A DNA stretch of 64,000 nt from DASXZH01 sp963829965 (GTDB lineage: Bacteria; Armatimonadota; Fimbriimonadia; Fimbriimonadales; Fimbriimonadaceae), in assembly GCA_963829965.1 (NCBI GenBank), contig CAWHLK010000037.1, positions 67,494 through 131,493 of the forward strand. The letters run 5' to 3'. The position numbers and the translations under genes are program-made. Of this stretch, positions 8,717-18,271 are shown piece after piece (positions within the stretch are counted from its first letter, which is position 1; each line of letters opens with the position of its first letter). The notes beneath the pieces are model-generated. The model was not told the DNA's origin. It made no database searches and saw only the letters and a program-made list of their open reading frames with translations.

Positions 8717-9403
8717 ATGGTTTACCGACGTTGTGGGTTTACGCTCATTGAACTTCTTGTTGTGATTGCGATCATCGCGATCCTTGCGGGGCTCTTGTTT
8801 CCCGCTTTTGTTCAGGCCAAAGCGGCGGCAGGCAACGCCAAGACGATCAGCAACATCCGGCAGATGGGCACTGCCTTTCAGCTTTATCTCGGCGACAACG
8901 ACGACGGGTATCCGGCGGCAACGGATGGGAGCCAGGGCGTTGGAATTCTGGGCGGTTGGGTGTTTTATTCGGCTTATACGGGGACCAACGCGGGCACCTT
9001 TGACGTCACCAAAGGCACGATGTACACCTATGTCGATTCCAAGGATGTCTACAAGAGCGCGGCCGATCCGGACGCGCAGCAGTCCGGCAACTCGTTTGCG
9101 ATGAACGGCTATCTTACGGTTTGGAACTCGAGCGGGCTGAACCCCGGAATTAACTCCAACGCCGTCCCCTACCCTTCGAGCACGATGCTGCTGGGCGAGG
9201 AGGGGTGTGGGGGGCCTTCGCTTTTTGGGTACGGGTATACGAATGGGACCAACGATGGCTACTTCAACCCGATTTACGATCATTTCGCGAAGTTCCACCC
9301 CGGGGGGACGGCGATCGATTTTTGCGACACGCACGCCAAGATCATTCAGGCGGAGGACCACTTCGTGCAAACGATTTGTGGGACTAGCGCGCAGTGTTTT
9401 TAG
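8717..9403 (+). CDS. Prepilin-type N-terminal cleavage/methylation protein (pseudopilin-like)
   Basis: A 228-residue protein with a textbook type IV prepilin leader: 'RRCGFTLIELLVVIAIIAIL' (cleavage after G, then F methylation and E at +5). The globular part has 'ISNIRQMGTAFQLYLGDNDDGYPA' cut into the family's usual N.RQ....YL.DNDD.YP form, and a 'HPGGTAIDFCDTHAK' C-terminal block seen in H-X9-DG-like secreted pseudopilins of Armatimonadota and Planctomycetes. It would be processed by prepilin peptidase and anchored in the inner membrane. These genomes often have dozens of such paralogs of unknown role. Single gene, no operon partner. Confidence 0.85.
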   Translation: MVYRRCGFTLIELLVVIAIIAILAGLLFPAFVQAKAAAGNAKTISNIRQMGTAFQLYLGDNDDGYPAATDGSQGVGILGGWVFYSAYTGTNAGTFDVTKGTMYTYVDSKDVYKSAADPDAQQSGNSFAMNGYLTVWNSSGLNPGINSNAVPYPSSTMLLGEEGCGGPSLFGYGYTNGTNDGYFNPIYDHFAKFHPGGTAIDFCDTHAKIIQAEDHFVQTICGTSAQCF

Positions 9404-10114
9404 GGCGGATTAGTGAGGAGCTTCGCGGCCTTACGGTTTCGCTGTTTTCCGGAATCAACCACCGGGGGAACAGAAATCCCCGTTCCTGAGAATTCCTAGG
9501 CTCGGAGGTTTGGCCGTTAGAGGGGCTGTTGGGAAATAAGAAACGAGCGCGGCTCCGTGGTCCTCTAAGAATACGCAAGCACATTGCGCCCCTTCAGGGC
9601 TTCAAGAAGAAGGGAGGGCGCCAGTACCAGGGCTTCGCCCTTCGCTATATTCTGTCGCCCCGTTGGGGCTGGGGAGGGCAGGTTTTCTGGGCAGGGCTAT
9701 GGTCCATTTTCATGACCAGCTGAGTCTCCACTTCGCTTTATCCTCGCTAAAGTTTGTCGTCCCTGTTGGGCTGGGGAGGGCAGGTTTTCTGGGCGGGGCT
9801 GTGGTCCCATTTTCACGACCGGCTGTGCCTCCACTTCACTTTATCCTCGCTAAACTTTGTCGCCCCTGTTGCACCGCCGCCGGGGTGCCGGATGAAAAAT
9901 GCGTCCTACCGGTGGTGTCGCTTCGCGGTTACCCGGGTTTCATGCCTCCGGCATGGGGCAGAGAGGTTCTGGATGGCTGGCCGAGTTCAAATTCAAACGT
10001 TGTGATCGCGGAGCAAAGCAAGGGGTCGCCCTCCTCAGGTTCAAACGCCGCGAGCGCAGGAGTTTCTTCCCGCCCAGGACAAGGCTCTGGCCAGGGAGGA
10101 CAACTTCGGGATGG
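9404..10114. repeat. Gap with about 102-bp direct repeats
   Basis: Two long copies begin with cc(c/t)gttggggct at about 9658 and 9760 (shared cggg gagggcaggttttctgggc, tggtcc...attttca.gacc, then ccacttc..tttatcctcgctaaa). A third start at about 9861 is cut short. The rest, to 10,114, is degenerate and ends in the C-terminal part of the WD40 gene. I see no gene; the open frames here follow the repeat. Confidence 0.6.
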
Positions 10115-11105
10115 TCATCTGCGGCGACGCTTTGGTAGTGCGGCCGCTGCTGAGCCACCTGGCTGGGGCGGCGTCACGGAGTTGACTTCCAGAAAATCCG
10201 AAAAGTCGACGCTGATCAGATATTTGCCGTCCGCGGTCCAGCATAGGGGCGAGCCTATTGCTTGCTGATCGTCCAGTTCTCCTACTTGCTTGAACGTATA
10301 GGGGTTCCAGATGCGCACGGTTCGGTCGTCGCCGGAGGTGGCGATCCATTGACCATTGGGCGAGTAGGCGCAGTGCACAACCCAGTCCGAGTGGCCATAA
10401 AGGGTGCCCAGCTTCTTGTGGGACTTGGTATCCCAGACGACCGCCTTACCGTCGCGGCCGGCGGTGACGCAGCGGGTGCCCGCGGGGTTGTAGGAGATAT
10501 CGAAAACGCCCTGGCTGTTAGGATCGGTGTAGAACCCGTCTACTTTGCCGTTCGCGCCGTATTCTCTGGCTCCCGGGCCGAGAATACCTACTCCGAATTC
10601 GACTAAGTTTCCCGCAGAAAGTTGCACTGTAGAAATTTGCGCCGTTGCCCGCAATCGTTGCGACGGACTTACCGGACGCGGGATTCCAGATTTTCACCAC
10701 GTCGTCTTTTCCCGTGCTGACAAGGAGGGTTCGGGGATAGTTGAAGCTCAGGTCTTGAATGCCCCGTTGGTGGCCTATCATGGTTTGGAGCTTGGCTCCG
10801 GTTTCCGCGTTCCAGGTGAAGATCCGCGCGGATTCGTCTCCGGAGGCGATGATCTCGCCGTCCGAACTCCAGGCAACCGCCATCGGAGGTTGGGGATGGC
10901 CGACCATGGACCGGATCGTAGCATGGGTGGCGGCATCCATGATGCGCACGGTTTTGTCTTCGCAGGAACAGACAAATCGGGAACCCTTGGGACCGGCGGC
11001 GAGGGCCAGCGGCCGGATCCCTTCCACGGTTTTGAGGGGTTTGACTTGAACAGAGGCCTTGGCCTGAATTGGCGCCAAGGCAGCGAGAATCAGAATTGGG
11101 ATCAT
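10115..11105 (-). CDS. Secreted WD40-repeat protein (one frameshift)
   Basis: The start is ATG 11105 with GGAGG about 12 bases upstream; an N-terminal hydrophobic signal (ILILAALAPIQAKA) indicates export. Repeats with GH and WN/WD ends follow: 'VGHPQPPMAVAWSSDG..IASG', 'IGHQRGIQDLSF...VKIWNP', then after a one-base shift near 10622 'ISYNPAGTRCVTAGRDGKAVVWD', 'YGHSDWVVHCAYSPNG..RIWNP'. About 329 residues after repair, roughly six blades. A protein-interaction scaffold; partner unknown. Divergent from the flippase gene over a 100-bp promoter gap. The C-terminal 'PKRRRR' may be a further frame error. Confidence 0.75.
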
Positions 11106-11205
11106 ATTTTGTTGGCGTCCTCCGTGACCACCAAGAGAATTAAACGAGCGAGACACGCAATTGTGACAGCCGCTCGACGTAAACAACCGATAATGAGTAC
11201 AAGCG

Positions 11206-12713
11206 ATGAACTCTTTTTCCGGCGCCAAGGAACCTGAGCCTACCTTTGTCGCCGAAGAGACACGCAAACCGCTCGGTCGCCGGGAAGTGGCCAAGGGATT
11301 TGCGTGGAACGCTTCCATGAACGTCGCCGTTCGCGTTGTGCTGATGGCGGCCCAGATTGTTTTCTATCGGCTTCTCGGGCCGGGGCCGATCGGAATCTAC
11401 TCGGCGATGGTTCCGGTCTACATGATTTGCGAGAGCCTTCGCGACGCCGGTCTTGCCCTGACGTACGTGGCCGACCGCGACGCTCACGGAAGCCGCGAGG
11501 GCCAATACGCGACCTTGGCGATGCTGAACGCCATCGTGTTTGCCGCAATCATTTTCTTTGCCCGGGGATTGGTGGTGAGGCTTTTTGGCCGGCAGGAGTT
11601 CGATTGGGGATTGCAAATGGTGGCCCTTGCAGTGCTTCTCACCGGATTCAGCACGGTCCCCGCGAACAAGCTTCAGAAGAATGCGCGGTTCCGGGATGCG
11701 GGCATGATCGATCTCGCGTCGTCCGTTCTTTCGGCCGCGGTTGCGTTTGTTTTGGTTTTCCAGGGACTTGGTTACAAGGCGCTGATCTGGCAATTCGTTC
11801 TACGCAGCGTGTTCTTTACGGTCGGCTGCTGGCTGGTTGAGCCGGTGAAGTTTGCGAGAATCCATTCCTCGGTTGTGAAAGCGGTGGGGAAGCATGCGAG
11901 CCACAATCTGCTGAACAACTTTTCCTTCACTTTCTACACGGTGGCCGACAACCTCATGGTGTTGAAGCTGTTTGGACCGATGGCCCTGGGCAACTATAAC
12001 GCGGCATACACGTTCGGCATGAAACCGGTGGACTTTTTCGGTTCGCCGCTTGCGAAGACTTTGCTTATCGCTTACTCGCGAAAGAGCCACGATGTGGAGG
12101 CGCTGACGAACGCCTTCGTAAGGACGATCTGCATCACTCTCCTCGCGATGGCGCCGGTTTACGCGCTTGTCGGGGCGTTTGCCAAGCCTCTGACGGTGAT
12201 GCTGCTAAGCAAGAGCTTTCAGGGGGCGGGGCCGCTATTGGCCATTTTGGTGATCGTATTGCGGATTCCGCTCGGTCGGGCTGCTGTGCGGCAATGCGCT
12301 GGTCGCGATGAACAAGCCGGTGCTGAACTTCTACGGCTGGGTCTGCGCTTACGCGGTGGTGGCTTCCATTTTGTTCTTCAACCGGGGGCATTTGGCTTTG
12401 CCGCTGGTGGTTGAGGCGCTGACCGCCGGTGCGGTGACCGTTTATTCGGTGACCGCGATTTCCGCTTTCTCCATCCTTCGCCCCCGGGGCGAGAACGCGC
12501 GGAAGCTCTGGCGAGCGCTTGGGCTCTCGGCTTTGTCCGTTGTTATTGCCTGCGCAGCAACATGGTTGCCGTTTAGGGGATCTGGTTAACTGCGGCATTG
12601 GGGTTTTGGTTATTGGCTTTGTCCAGTTGCTGGGCGTGGGCGCGGTTTACGCGAAGTCTCCGAGGGCGTGTTTCTCCAAGCAGGGTTTGAAGCAGATATC
12701 TACGGAAATTTGA
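11206..12713 (+). CDS. Polysaccharide flippase, Wzx/MATE-like (two frameshifts)
   Basis: An integral membrane protein of about 500 residues with many TM segments. The N-terminal 'AWNASMNVAVRVVLMAAQIVFY' and 'LLGPGPIGIYSAM' are typical of the oligosaccharide flippase family, which moves lipid-linked sugars across the inner membrane. The first frame is good to about 12,270; a shift then leads to 'LLCGNALVAMNKPVLNFYGW'. A second shift near 12,580 leads to a last TM (CGIGVLVIGFVQLLGVGAVYA) and the stop at 12,713. No glycosyltransferases are adjacent, so the exported polymer is unknown. Confidence 0.8.
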
Positions 12714-13140
12714 GTTGTCTGGTGGCGGGGATTCAAGGGAGTCTGTTGCATTGTGACCAGTTCGATTTGGTTACGTGCCTTAGCAAGCCCGAAAAACCAA
12801 ACCTCAACCCTCCGGCACGCGGGGGCCAAGCTTTGGCGAGGGGAAACAGTCCGCGATAAGGTGTCCGACTTAGCAACTTCGGCGGGCCCAAGGCCCAGAG
12901 CAGTGGGGAGGGCGGTGAGCTTGCGAACCGGGGAGGGCGGGGAAAACAATTCCGGACCCCGAAGGACGATTCTTCCGAGATGAAACCCAATGCAACAGTC
13001 CCCAAGGGGTCAGCTGAACTGGCTTCGCCCGGTATTTTCGCGGGTCTCAGTTAAATTTAAGATTACGATACTCGTAATTGCTCCTCCCGATCACCTATCC
13101 CTATTGGACCAACGTCGTGCCCTAGTAACCGTGAAAATCC
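12714..13140. other. Gap with regulatory palindrome and repeat-like DNA
   Basis: No gene supported. About 12,790-12,985 is GC-rich repeat-like sequence. Close to the next gene, 13,064-13,082 has the palindrome ATTACGA-tac-TCGTAAT in a locally AT-rich promoter-like stretch, which could be an operator for the TPR-like gene that starts at 13,141. Confidence 0.4.
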
Positions 13141-14086
13141 ATGATAATCCTTATTGCAGCAGCCATTACCCTTCAGACGCCCCAACGGAACAACAACCAA
13201 TGGGCGGGCCTCATTTTGCACAGCGCCAAGGCCCAGAAAGTTGCACAGCAAGCAAGGGCGGCGATGCCGCTATCGCCCACGAGATTGCCACGGTCATCGC
13301 AGGGCTCAACAAAAGGTGCAAATGCCTCCAACCCTTCGGCGGGGGCTCAGCCCGAGAAAGGGAGCACGACGCAGAACCGGTTTATCCATCCATATGATCC
13401 AGAAGCTGAAAAATGGGCGGAGGCGTGGCAAAAAGAGGGGCAGCAGCTCCGGGCGAAGGCCTGGGAAATAATTAACCGGGCGATAGGGCCGGGGCACTGG
13501 ATTTCCTGAAGGATGCCTATATAAACCACCCCGACGCCACCTTTGGGGAGTTCATCGTGGACTTGGATCTGGAACTCGGCCGAAACAAAGACGCCTATAG
13601 AGATTTGATGTACTACGGTCAATCCGGTGACCTGACGTCCCTCCCTCGCCTATCGCTAGTCGCGGCGCTCAACGGTCAGGTTGAGCGCAGGACAAGCGAG
13701 AGTTCCTGCGGAACACTATCCTCCACGGCTCCATATTCGATGAGGCAGACGAGGAGTTGCCACGTGGTAATACGCTTAAGGAGGTTGTTGCTCTCAGCTA
13801 TCTCGCTCTTGCTGGCGAAGAGAGGCCGAACGACTACGAAGCGGCAATCTTCTACTCTCAGCAGGCAGTACGCTTAGACCCTGGCGACCCAACCCCGCTG
13901 GCGTCACTGTCTTGGGCCTACGAGGAAGCTGGCCGATTGCTCGACGCTGAACAGACCGCTCAAGAGGTGTTGACGGAGGTTCATTCCCCTAAGTGGCGCT
14001 CATACGAGAGGATGATGGTAGCGATGTTCACAGAGCAAGTTAAGAGATTCGGGAACGTAGCGAAACCAATCTTCGAACTCAAGTAG
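13141..14086 (+). CDS. TPR-like secreted protein, paralog 1 (two frameshifts)
   Basis: The first of three tandem relatives. It starts MIILIAAAITLQTP and matches the intact neighbour (14,101-15,048) along its length: 'LILHSAKAQK', 'EGQQLRAKA.EII', 'DLDLELGRNKDAYRDLM', 'AVRLDPGDPTPLA', 'IFELK' end. Comparison with the neighbour pinpoints a lost base near 13,482 (att-aa-ccg versus att-aag-tcg) and another shift near 13,682. After repair it would be about 315 residues. Either a decaying duplicate or sequencing error; the similar shifts in essential genes nearby favour error. Confidence 0.65.
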
Positions 14087-14100
14087 ATGCTGGGGTTAAG

Positions 14101-15048
14101 ATGATAGTTCCAGTGTTATTCGCTTTGGTCGCGCTTCAGACAAAGCAAACGAACAACGACCAATGGGCGAGCCTTATCCTTCACAGCGCCAAGGCCCAAA
14201 AATACGCGCGTGACGCAAAATCATTAAAGGCGCCTTTGCCTACGAACTTGCCTCAGCCGTCACAAGGTCCCGCGGGCAGCGCAAGTTCCTCCAACCCTTC
14301 GACGGGGGCTCAGCCCAAACCAGGGGGCACGTCCCTGAATCGGTTTATGCTTCCATACGACGGTAGGGATGAAGGCTGGTGGCAGGCTTGGCAGAAAGAA
14401 GGGCAGCAGCTCCGGGCGAAGGCCAGGGAAATAATTAAGTCGGGCGATAGGGCCGGAGCACTGGATTTCTTGAAGGATGCCTATGTTAACCATCCCTACG
14501 GTGACATAGGAGCCTTTATCGTGGATTTGGATCTGGAACTCGGCCGAAACAAAGACGCCTACAGAGATTTGATGTGTTACGACCAATATGCCGATATCAC
14601 CGCCCTCCCTCGCCTATCGCTAGTCGCGGCGCTCAACGGTCAGGTTGAGCCGGGTCAGGCCCAATTCGTGCGGAATTCGGTCATCCATCATTCAATGTAC
14701 GAGGAGCAGGGCGAGAGATTGCCGATTGGCGGTAGCCCGCAGGAGGTTGTTGCTCTCAGCTATCTTGCGCTAGCCGAAGAGTTGGTCCCGACTGATTACG
14801 AGGCGGCAATCTTCTACGAGCAAGAAGCAGTGCGTTTGGACCCTGGCGACCCAACCCCGCTCGCGGCGTTGTCTGCTGCCTATTTGGAGGCCGGCCGACT
14901 TCTTGACGCTGAACAAGCAGCCGAGGAGGCGTTGGCGGAAATTCATTCTCCTAAGTGGCGCTCATACGAAACATTGATGGTTCAGGACTGCGTGAGGATT
15001 GTCAAGAAGTTTGGGAACGTAGGGAAACCAATCTTCGAGCTCAAGTAA
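14101..15048 (+). CDS. TPR-like secreted protein, paralog 2 (intact)
   Basis: A 315-residue protein with a short hydrophobic N-terminus (MIVPVLFALVALQTK), a Ser/Pro/Gly-rich low-complexity linker (residues about 45-80), and helical pairs: 'AREIIKSGDRAGALDFLKDAY', then 'YEAAIFYEQEAVRLDPGDPTPLAAL' cut into the TPR pattern with LDP at the turn, and 'AGRLLDAEQAAEEAL'. Tetratricopeptide-like folds bind peptides; the partner is unknown. Only 14 bp separate it from paralog 1, so they are probably cotranscribed. Confidence 0.7.
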   Translation: MIVPVLFALVALQTKQTNNDQWASLILHSAKAQKYARDAKSLKAPLPTNLPQPSQGPAGSASSSNPSTGAQPKPGGTSLNRFMLPYDGRDEGWWQAWQKEGQQLRAKAREIIKSGDRAGALDFLKDAYVNHPYGDIGAFIVDLDLELGRNKDAYRDLMCYDQYADITALPRLSLVAALNGQVEPGQAQFVRNSVIHHSMYEEQGERLPIGGSPQEVVALSYLALAEELVPTDYEAAIFYEQEAVRLDPGDPTPLAALSAAYLEAGRLLDAEQAAEEALAEIHSPKWRSYETLMVQDCVRIVKKFGNVGKPIFELK

Positions 15049-15063
15049 CGGGCCTCGGTTGAG

Positions 15064-15177
15064 ATGATAATCCTTATTGCCTTAGCCATTACCCTTCAGT
15101 CGCCGCCAGAGCCACCAACCTGGAGTAATCGCATCCTGCATAGCCCCAAGGCTCAAAAATGCATACAGCAGGGGTAG
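15064..15177 (+). pseudogene. Truncated third paralog (N-terminal remnant)
   Basis: A 37-codon frame, M-IILIALAITLQSPPEPP...-LHSPKAQKCIQQG, that matches only the N-termini of the two upstream paralogs (LILHSAKAQK region) and then stops; DUF503 begins 9 bases later. It is the stump of a third tandem copy, most likely deleted by recombination between repeats. Confidence 0.65.
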
Positions 15178-15186
15178 TATCCGCCG

Positions 15187-15477
15187 ATGATCGTTGGCGC
15201 GATGCTTTTGGACCTCCGGCTTGAAGGTTGCCGCTCTCTAAAAGATAAGCGGCGGATCTTACGCAGCCTGCTTGAAAAGGCGAGGAATCAGTTCCATGTT
15301 GCCATCTCCGAAGTTGACGACATGGATCTCTGGCAAAACGCGGGGGTGGGCGTTTCTTGCGTGAGCAACAACCAGGTGCAAGCGGAGAGCACGCTTCGGC
15401 ACGTGTTGGATTTCATTGACGAGAACCCGCTTGTGGAGACGGCGAGCGTCGTCACGGAGATGATAAGAGTTCCGTAG
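15187..15477 (+). CDS. DUF503 family protein
   Basis: A 96-residue protein of the DUF503 (YlxP-like) family: 'GAMLLDLRLEGCRSLKDKRRIL' at the start, then 'N.FHVAISEVDDMDLWQNAGVGVSCVS'. In other bacteria the gene sits in the nusA-infB-rbfA region and is linked to ribosome work, but no such genes are near here. Intact. It follows the TPR-like cluster closely. Confidence 0.85.
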   Translation: MIVGAMLLDLRLEGCRSLKDKRRILRSLLEKARNQFHVAISEVDDMDLWQNAGVGVSCVSNNQVQAESTLRHVLDFIDENPLVETASVVTEMIRVP

Positions 15478-15514
15478 GATTGATCTTTCAAACGCAGGAG
15501 GCGTCAATACTTGC

Positions 15515-16639
15515 GTGACTTACCGCCAGTGCTTACCCCTAGCTTTGCTTTTCTTAGCTTCCGGTCCTGCAGCCGCGCAGGTCGACCTTCCTCACCTCAT
15601 CGATACTCTGGCCACCCAGGAACTGGGTGCCAGCGGTTCGCCTGGGCTTATTGTGGGGGCGTCGTTCGAGGACCACACCGTGGTGGCGAAGGGTTATGGG
15701 CGGACCGATAACGCGTCGGGCGGATCGCCGACTTTGGACACCGTGTTCTCCATCGGGCCCTTGTCCAGTTCGCTCACTTCGTTCGGATTGATGCTGTTGA
15801 TCGACCAGAAGAAGATATCACTGGAGACGCCCGCCTCAAAATACGTGGACAAGCTGCCCAAAGCTTGGCAGGGGATTACGATTCGGCAGTTCCTGGATCA
15901 GTCCAGCGGCATTCCCAACTTTCGGAAGGCTCTGACCGGAACCGAGGTCCAAGAAGACACCTGGCTGAATGCGCTCGATCGGACGGAGCTTGAGCCCATG
16001 CAGTTCACTCCTGGAACCCAGCAGAAGTTTGAGATTGGGAACTACGCGGTTGTTGGCCGGCTGATTGAGAAACTCTCGGGGAAGCCATACCTTCAATACA
16101 TGAAGGACGCGGTGTTTACTCCGCTTGGCATGACGCATACCGGGATTGGCCTTACGGCAAACTTGGCGAGCGGTTATCAGATTGAAAAAGGTTCGCTCCG
16201 CCCCGCCAAGCAGACTCTTCCCAACTATCTTGTTCCCGCCGCCGGGCTTCAGAGTTCGGTTGGTGATTTGTTGAAGTGGGAGGAGGCGATGTATTCGTCC
16301 AAGCTTCTTTCCGTTCCCCTCTATAAGGAGATGTTCCACCCCAATGTTCCTCCCGCGCCCGCTCACGGCCACAACGCCCTGGGCTGGCAGACAAGGATCC
16401 TTGGGCATGACCTTCTTGCCGACCAGGGGGGAAGCATCAGCGGGTTTGACTCGCGCATGGTCATCGATCTCACGCGCGGGGTCGCGGTGGTTGCGGTTCG
16501 CAACTCGTCGGGGGGGAAGAGCGACTTGGACCGAATGTGCGTCGCGATCCTTCAGCAAGGCATGGGGGCAGGGACCGTTCCTCCGGTCTTTCCCGCGCGC
16601 AAGGGCAGGCAATCGCGGCGGCCCAGGTGGCTTTTCTAG
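15515..16639 (+). CDS. Serine-hydrolase/beta-lactamase-fold protein lacking the catalytic residues
   Basis: GTG start at 15,515 with ggag about 15 bases before; a signal peptide (LPLALLFLASGPAAAQ) gives a secreted 374-residue protein of the class C beta-lactamase/DD-peptidase fold. Fold markers are present: 'VFSIGPLSSSLTSF' (the place of SxxK), 'SSGIPNF', 'FTPLGMTHTG', 'AAGLQSSVGDLLKW'. However SxxK reads P-L-S-S (residues 82-85), the YxN motif reads F-E-I (172-174), and the third motif HxG reads D-Q-G (303-305). All three active-site motifs are thus lost, so it is probably a binding protein or pseudo-enzyme. The frame is intact, so this is not a sequencing slip. Confidence 0.75.
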   Translation: MTYRQCLPLALLFLASGPAAAQVDLPHLIDTLATQELGASGSPGLIVGASFEDHTVVAKGYGRTDNASGGSPTLDTVFSIGPLSSSLTSFGLMLLIDQKKISLETPASKYVDKLPKAWQGITIRQFLDQSSGIPNFRKALTGTEVQEDTWLNALDRTELEPMQFTPGTQQKFEIGNYAVVGRLIEKLSGKPYLQYMKDAVFTPLGMTHTGIGLTANLASGYQIEKGSLRPAKQTLPNYLVPAAGLQSSVGDLLKWEEAMYSSKLLSVPLYKEMFHPNVPPAPAHGHNALGWQTRILGHDLLADQGGSISGFDSRMVIDLTRGVAVVAVRNSSGGKSDLDRMCVAILQQGMGAGTVPPVFPARKGRQSRRPRWLF

Positions 16640-16706
16640 ACGCAAATCGAGCAACGATCCGCAAAAAACTCGCGTTTTGCCGTCAACCGGGTGCGGCCCT
16701 CGTATT

Positions 16707-16739
16707 AAATTTGACGATAATCACTGTAACGTCAAGTTT
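16707..16739. promoter_or_regulatory. Inverted repeat upstream of the Fe-S carrier gene
   Basis: Arms AAATTTGACG (16,707-16,716) and CGTCAAGTTT (16,730-16,739) match at 9 of 10 positions around a 13-base spacer in a locally AT-rich patch, about 48 bases before the ATG. The size and place suit a dimeric repressor or activator site. Which regulator binds cannot be told. Confidence 0.45.
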
Positions 16740-16786
16740 AGATTCGTTCCACAAGTTTAAACCGTATCCTTCCTGAGAGAAAAAAC

Positions 16787-17231
16787 ATGGCCATTCGAGA
16801 AGAAATAGCTACCACCGAGCAGGAGACCAAGGTCGCCGGCTCCCCCGTCACTTTGACCGATAGAGCAGCGCAGGAGCTTAAAAGCCTGTTGCTCGAACAG
16901 GAAAAGCCAGACGCCGCGTTGCGGGTTTGGGTTGCGGGCGGCGGCTGTTCCGGCTTGCAGTACGGTATGGCGCTGGACGAATCCGCGCCGGAAGAAGGGG
17001 ATCAGATCCTCAACGATCACGAGATCAAGATCCTCGTGGATGAACTGAGCCTGCGTTATATGACGGGCTCGGTGGTGGATTACGTCGAACGACCAGTTCG
17101 GCGGCGGGTTCAAGATCGAAAACCCGAATGCAGTCAAGTCCTGCGGTTGCGGCTCCTCCTTCTCGACCGGCGAGGAAGGCATGGAAGGGCTGGAGAACGG
17201 CGGCGGCTGCGGAAGTTGCGGCTGCCACTAG
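16787..17231 (+). CDS. A-type iron-sulfur carrier (SufA/ErpA/HesB family; one frameshift)
   Basis: The N-terminal part has 'VTLTDRAAQELKSLL' and 'VAGGGCSGLQYGMALD', giving the first ligand cysteine. After VDYV the annotated frame goes wrong because one A is extra near 17,084 (gtcgaacgac for gtcgacgac). The corrected reading is DDQFGGGFKIENP, then SCGCGSSF with the CxC ligands, and a Gly/Cys tail GGGCGSCGCH before the stop at 17,229-17,231. The product is 147 residues and would accept and deliver Fe-S clusters in the cytoplasm. No suf operon adjoins. The extra Cys-rich tail is longer than in most members. Confidence 0.85.
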
Positions 17232-17259
17232 CCGGTTCTATAGGTTAATTAACGCGCCC

Positions 17260-17690
17260 TTTCAGGGCTCCCCAGAGTGTTGCGGCGTTTACCAGGGCTC
17301 CGTGATCCGCCTTACGGCGGAACAATCCACCCTTCGCTATGTCAACTCGGCCCTTTGGGCCTGGACCCGTTTGGCGGTTTTTACCAGGGCTCCGTGATCC
17401 GCCTTGCGGCGAATCACTCCACCCTTCGCTATGTCAACTCGGCCCTTTGGGCCTGGACCCGTTTGGCGGTTTTTACCAGGGCTTCGTGATCCGCCTTGCG
17501 GCGGAACACTCCTCCCTTCGCTATGTCAACTCGGCCCGTTGGGCCTGGACTGTCTGGGGGCTTTTTACCAGGGCTTCGTGATTCCGCCTTGCGGCGGAAC
17601 ACTCCACCCTTCGCTATGTCAACTCGGCCCTTTGGGCCTGCGTCGTATGTTGCGGCTTTTACCAGGGCTATACGGGAGATAATGCTCACG
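17260..17690. repeat. 92-bp tandem array, four copies plus partial ends
   Basis: Copies begin with accagggct at 17,291, 17,383, 17,475, 17,567 and a partial one at 17,661 (steps 92, 92, 92, 94). Each has the palindrome tccgccttgcggcgga, then cacccttcgctatgtcaactcggccctttgggcctg split over the middle. It fills the gap between the Fe-S carrier and the lipoprotein gene. No unique spacers, so not CRISPR. Confidence 0.9.
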
Positions 17691-17706
17691 GCCCGCGATC
17701 GCTGGG

Positions 17707-18126
17707 CTACTTCGGCCTGATCTTGTTCACCTGGCTGACTTCGACGTTGATCTGCTGGTTCTTCAGGCCCTGTTCCAGAAGCATGCCTGTTAGCGTGTTG
17801 CCGTTTTGCGTGAGGGTGCCGGTTAGGTTATCGGTGCCGTTTGAAAACGTGGCCGTGGCAACTAAGGCGCCGGTGCCGGCGATCGAGCCGGAAAGAGGGC
17901 CGGTTACCCCCGACTCGGTAAAAGTGCCGCCGACCGCTCCGTTCTCGTTCACCACGACGTTCATCGAACCGGAGTCTCCGGAAGCGCCTTGCCACAACCC
18001 GTCGTAAACTCCAACGAACGGGCTGTTTACCGTTGTGGTCGTCGTACCCCCGGTAGAGGTGCCGCCGCAACCGGCAAGCAAAGAGCAACCCAAACCCGCG
18101 CAAACAAAAAACAACAGCTTCTTCAT
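17707..18126 (-). CDS. Small secreted lipoprotein
   Basis: Start at ATG 18,126. MKK-LLFFVCAGLGCSLLAGCGG is a lipoprotein signal with lipobox LLAGC. After a Thr/Gly linker comes a mature domain rich in beta-strand and Gly/Thr turns ('GSMNVVVNENGAVGGTFTESG', 'TGTLTQNGNTLTGMLLEQ'), like many small calycin/beta-barrel-like lipoproteins. 139 residues. Function unknown. It is convergent with the repeat array and divergent from the Spy-like gene. Confidence 0.65.
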   Translation of the reverse strand: MKKLLFFVCAGLGCSLLAGCGGTSTGGTTTTTVNSPFVGVYDGLWQGASGDSGSMNVVVNENGAVGGTFTESGVTGPLSGSIAGTGALVATATFSNGTDNLTGTLTQNGNTLTGMLLEQGLKNQQINVEVSQVNKIRPK

Positions 18127-18271
18127 TGTAAAAGGAATCATAACACCATCCCGCCTTCTCTGTTTGACGTCGCATGGTCTCACGAAGTTTTAAGAAAGGC
18201 TGCATAGAATACGGTAGTGGGGGTTCCGTTCGCGTTACCCAGGTTTAAACAGGAGGACGAACATTAAAAAT

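Noticed and set aside
17260..17690. CRISPR array
   Set aside because: 92-bp units follow each other directly with no unique spacers.
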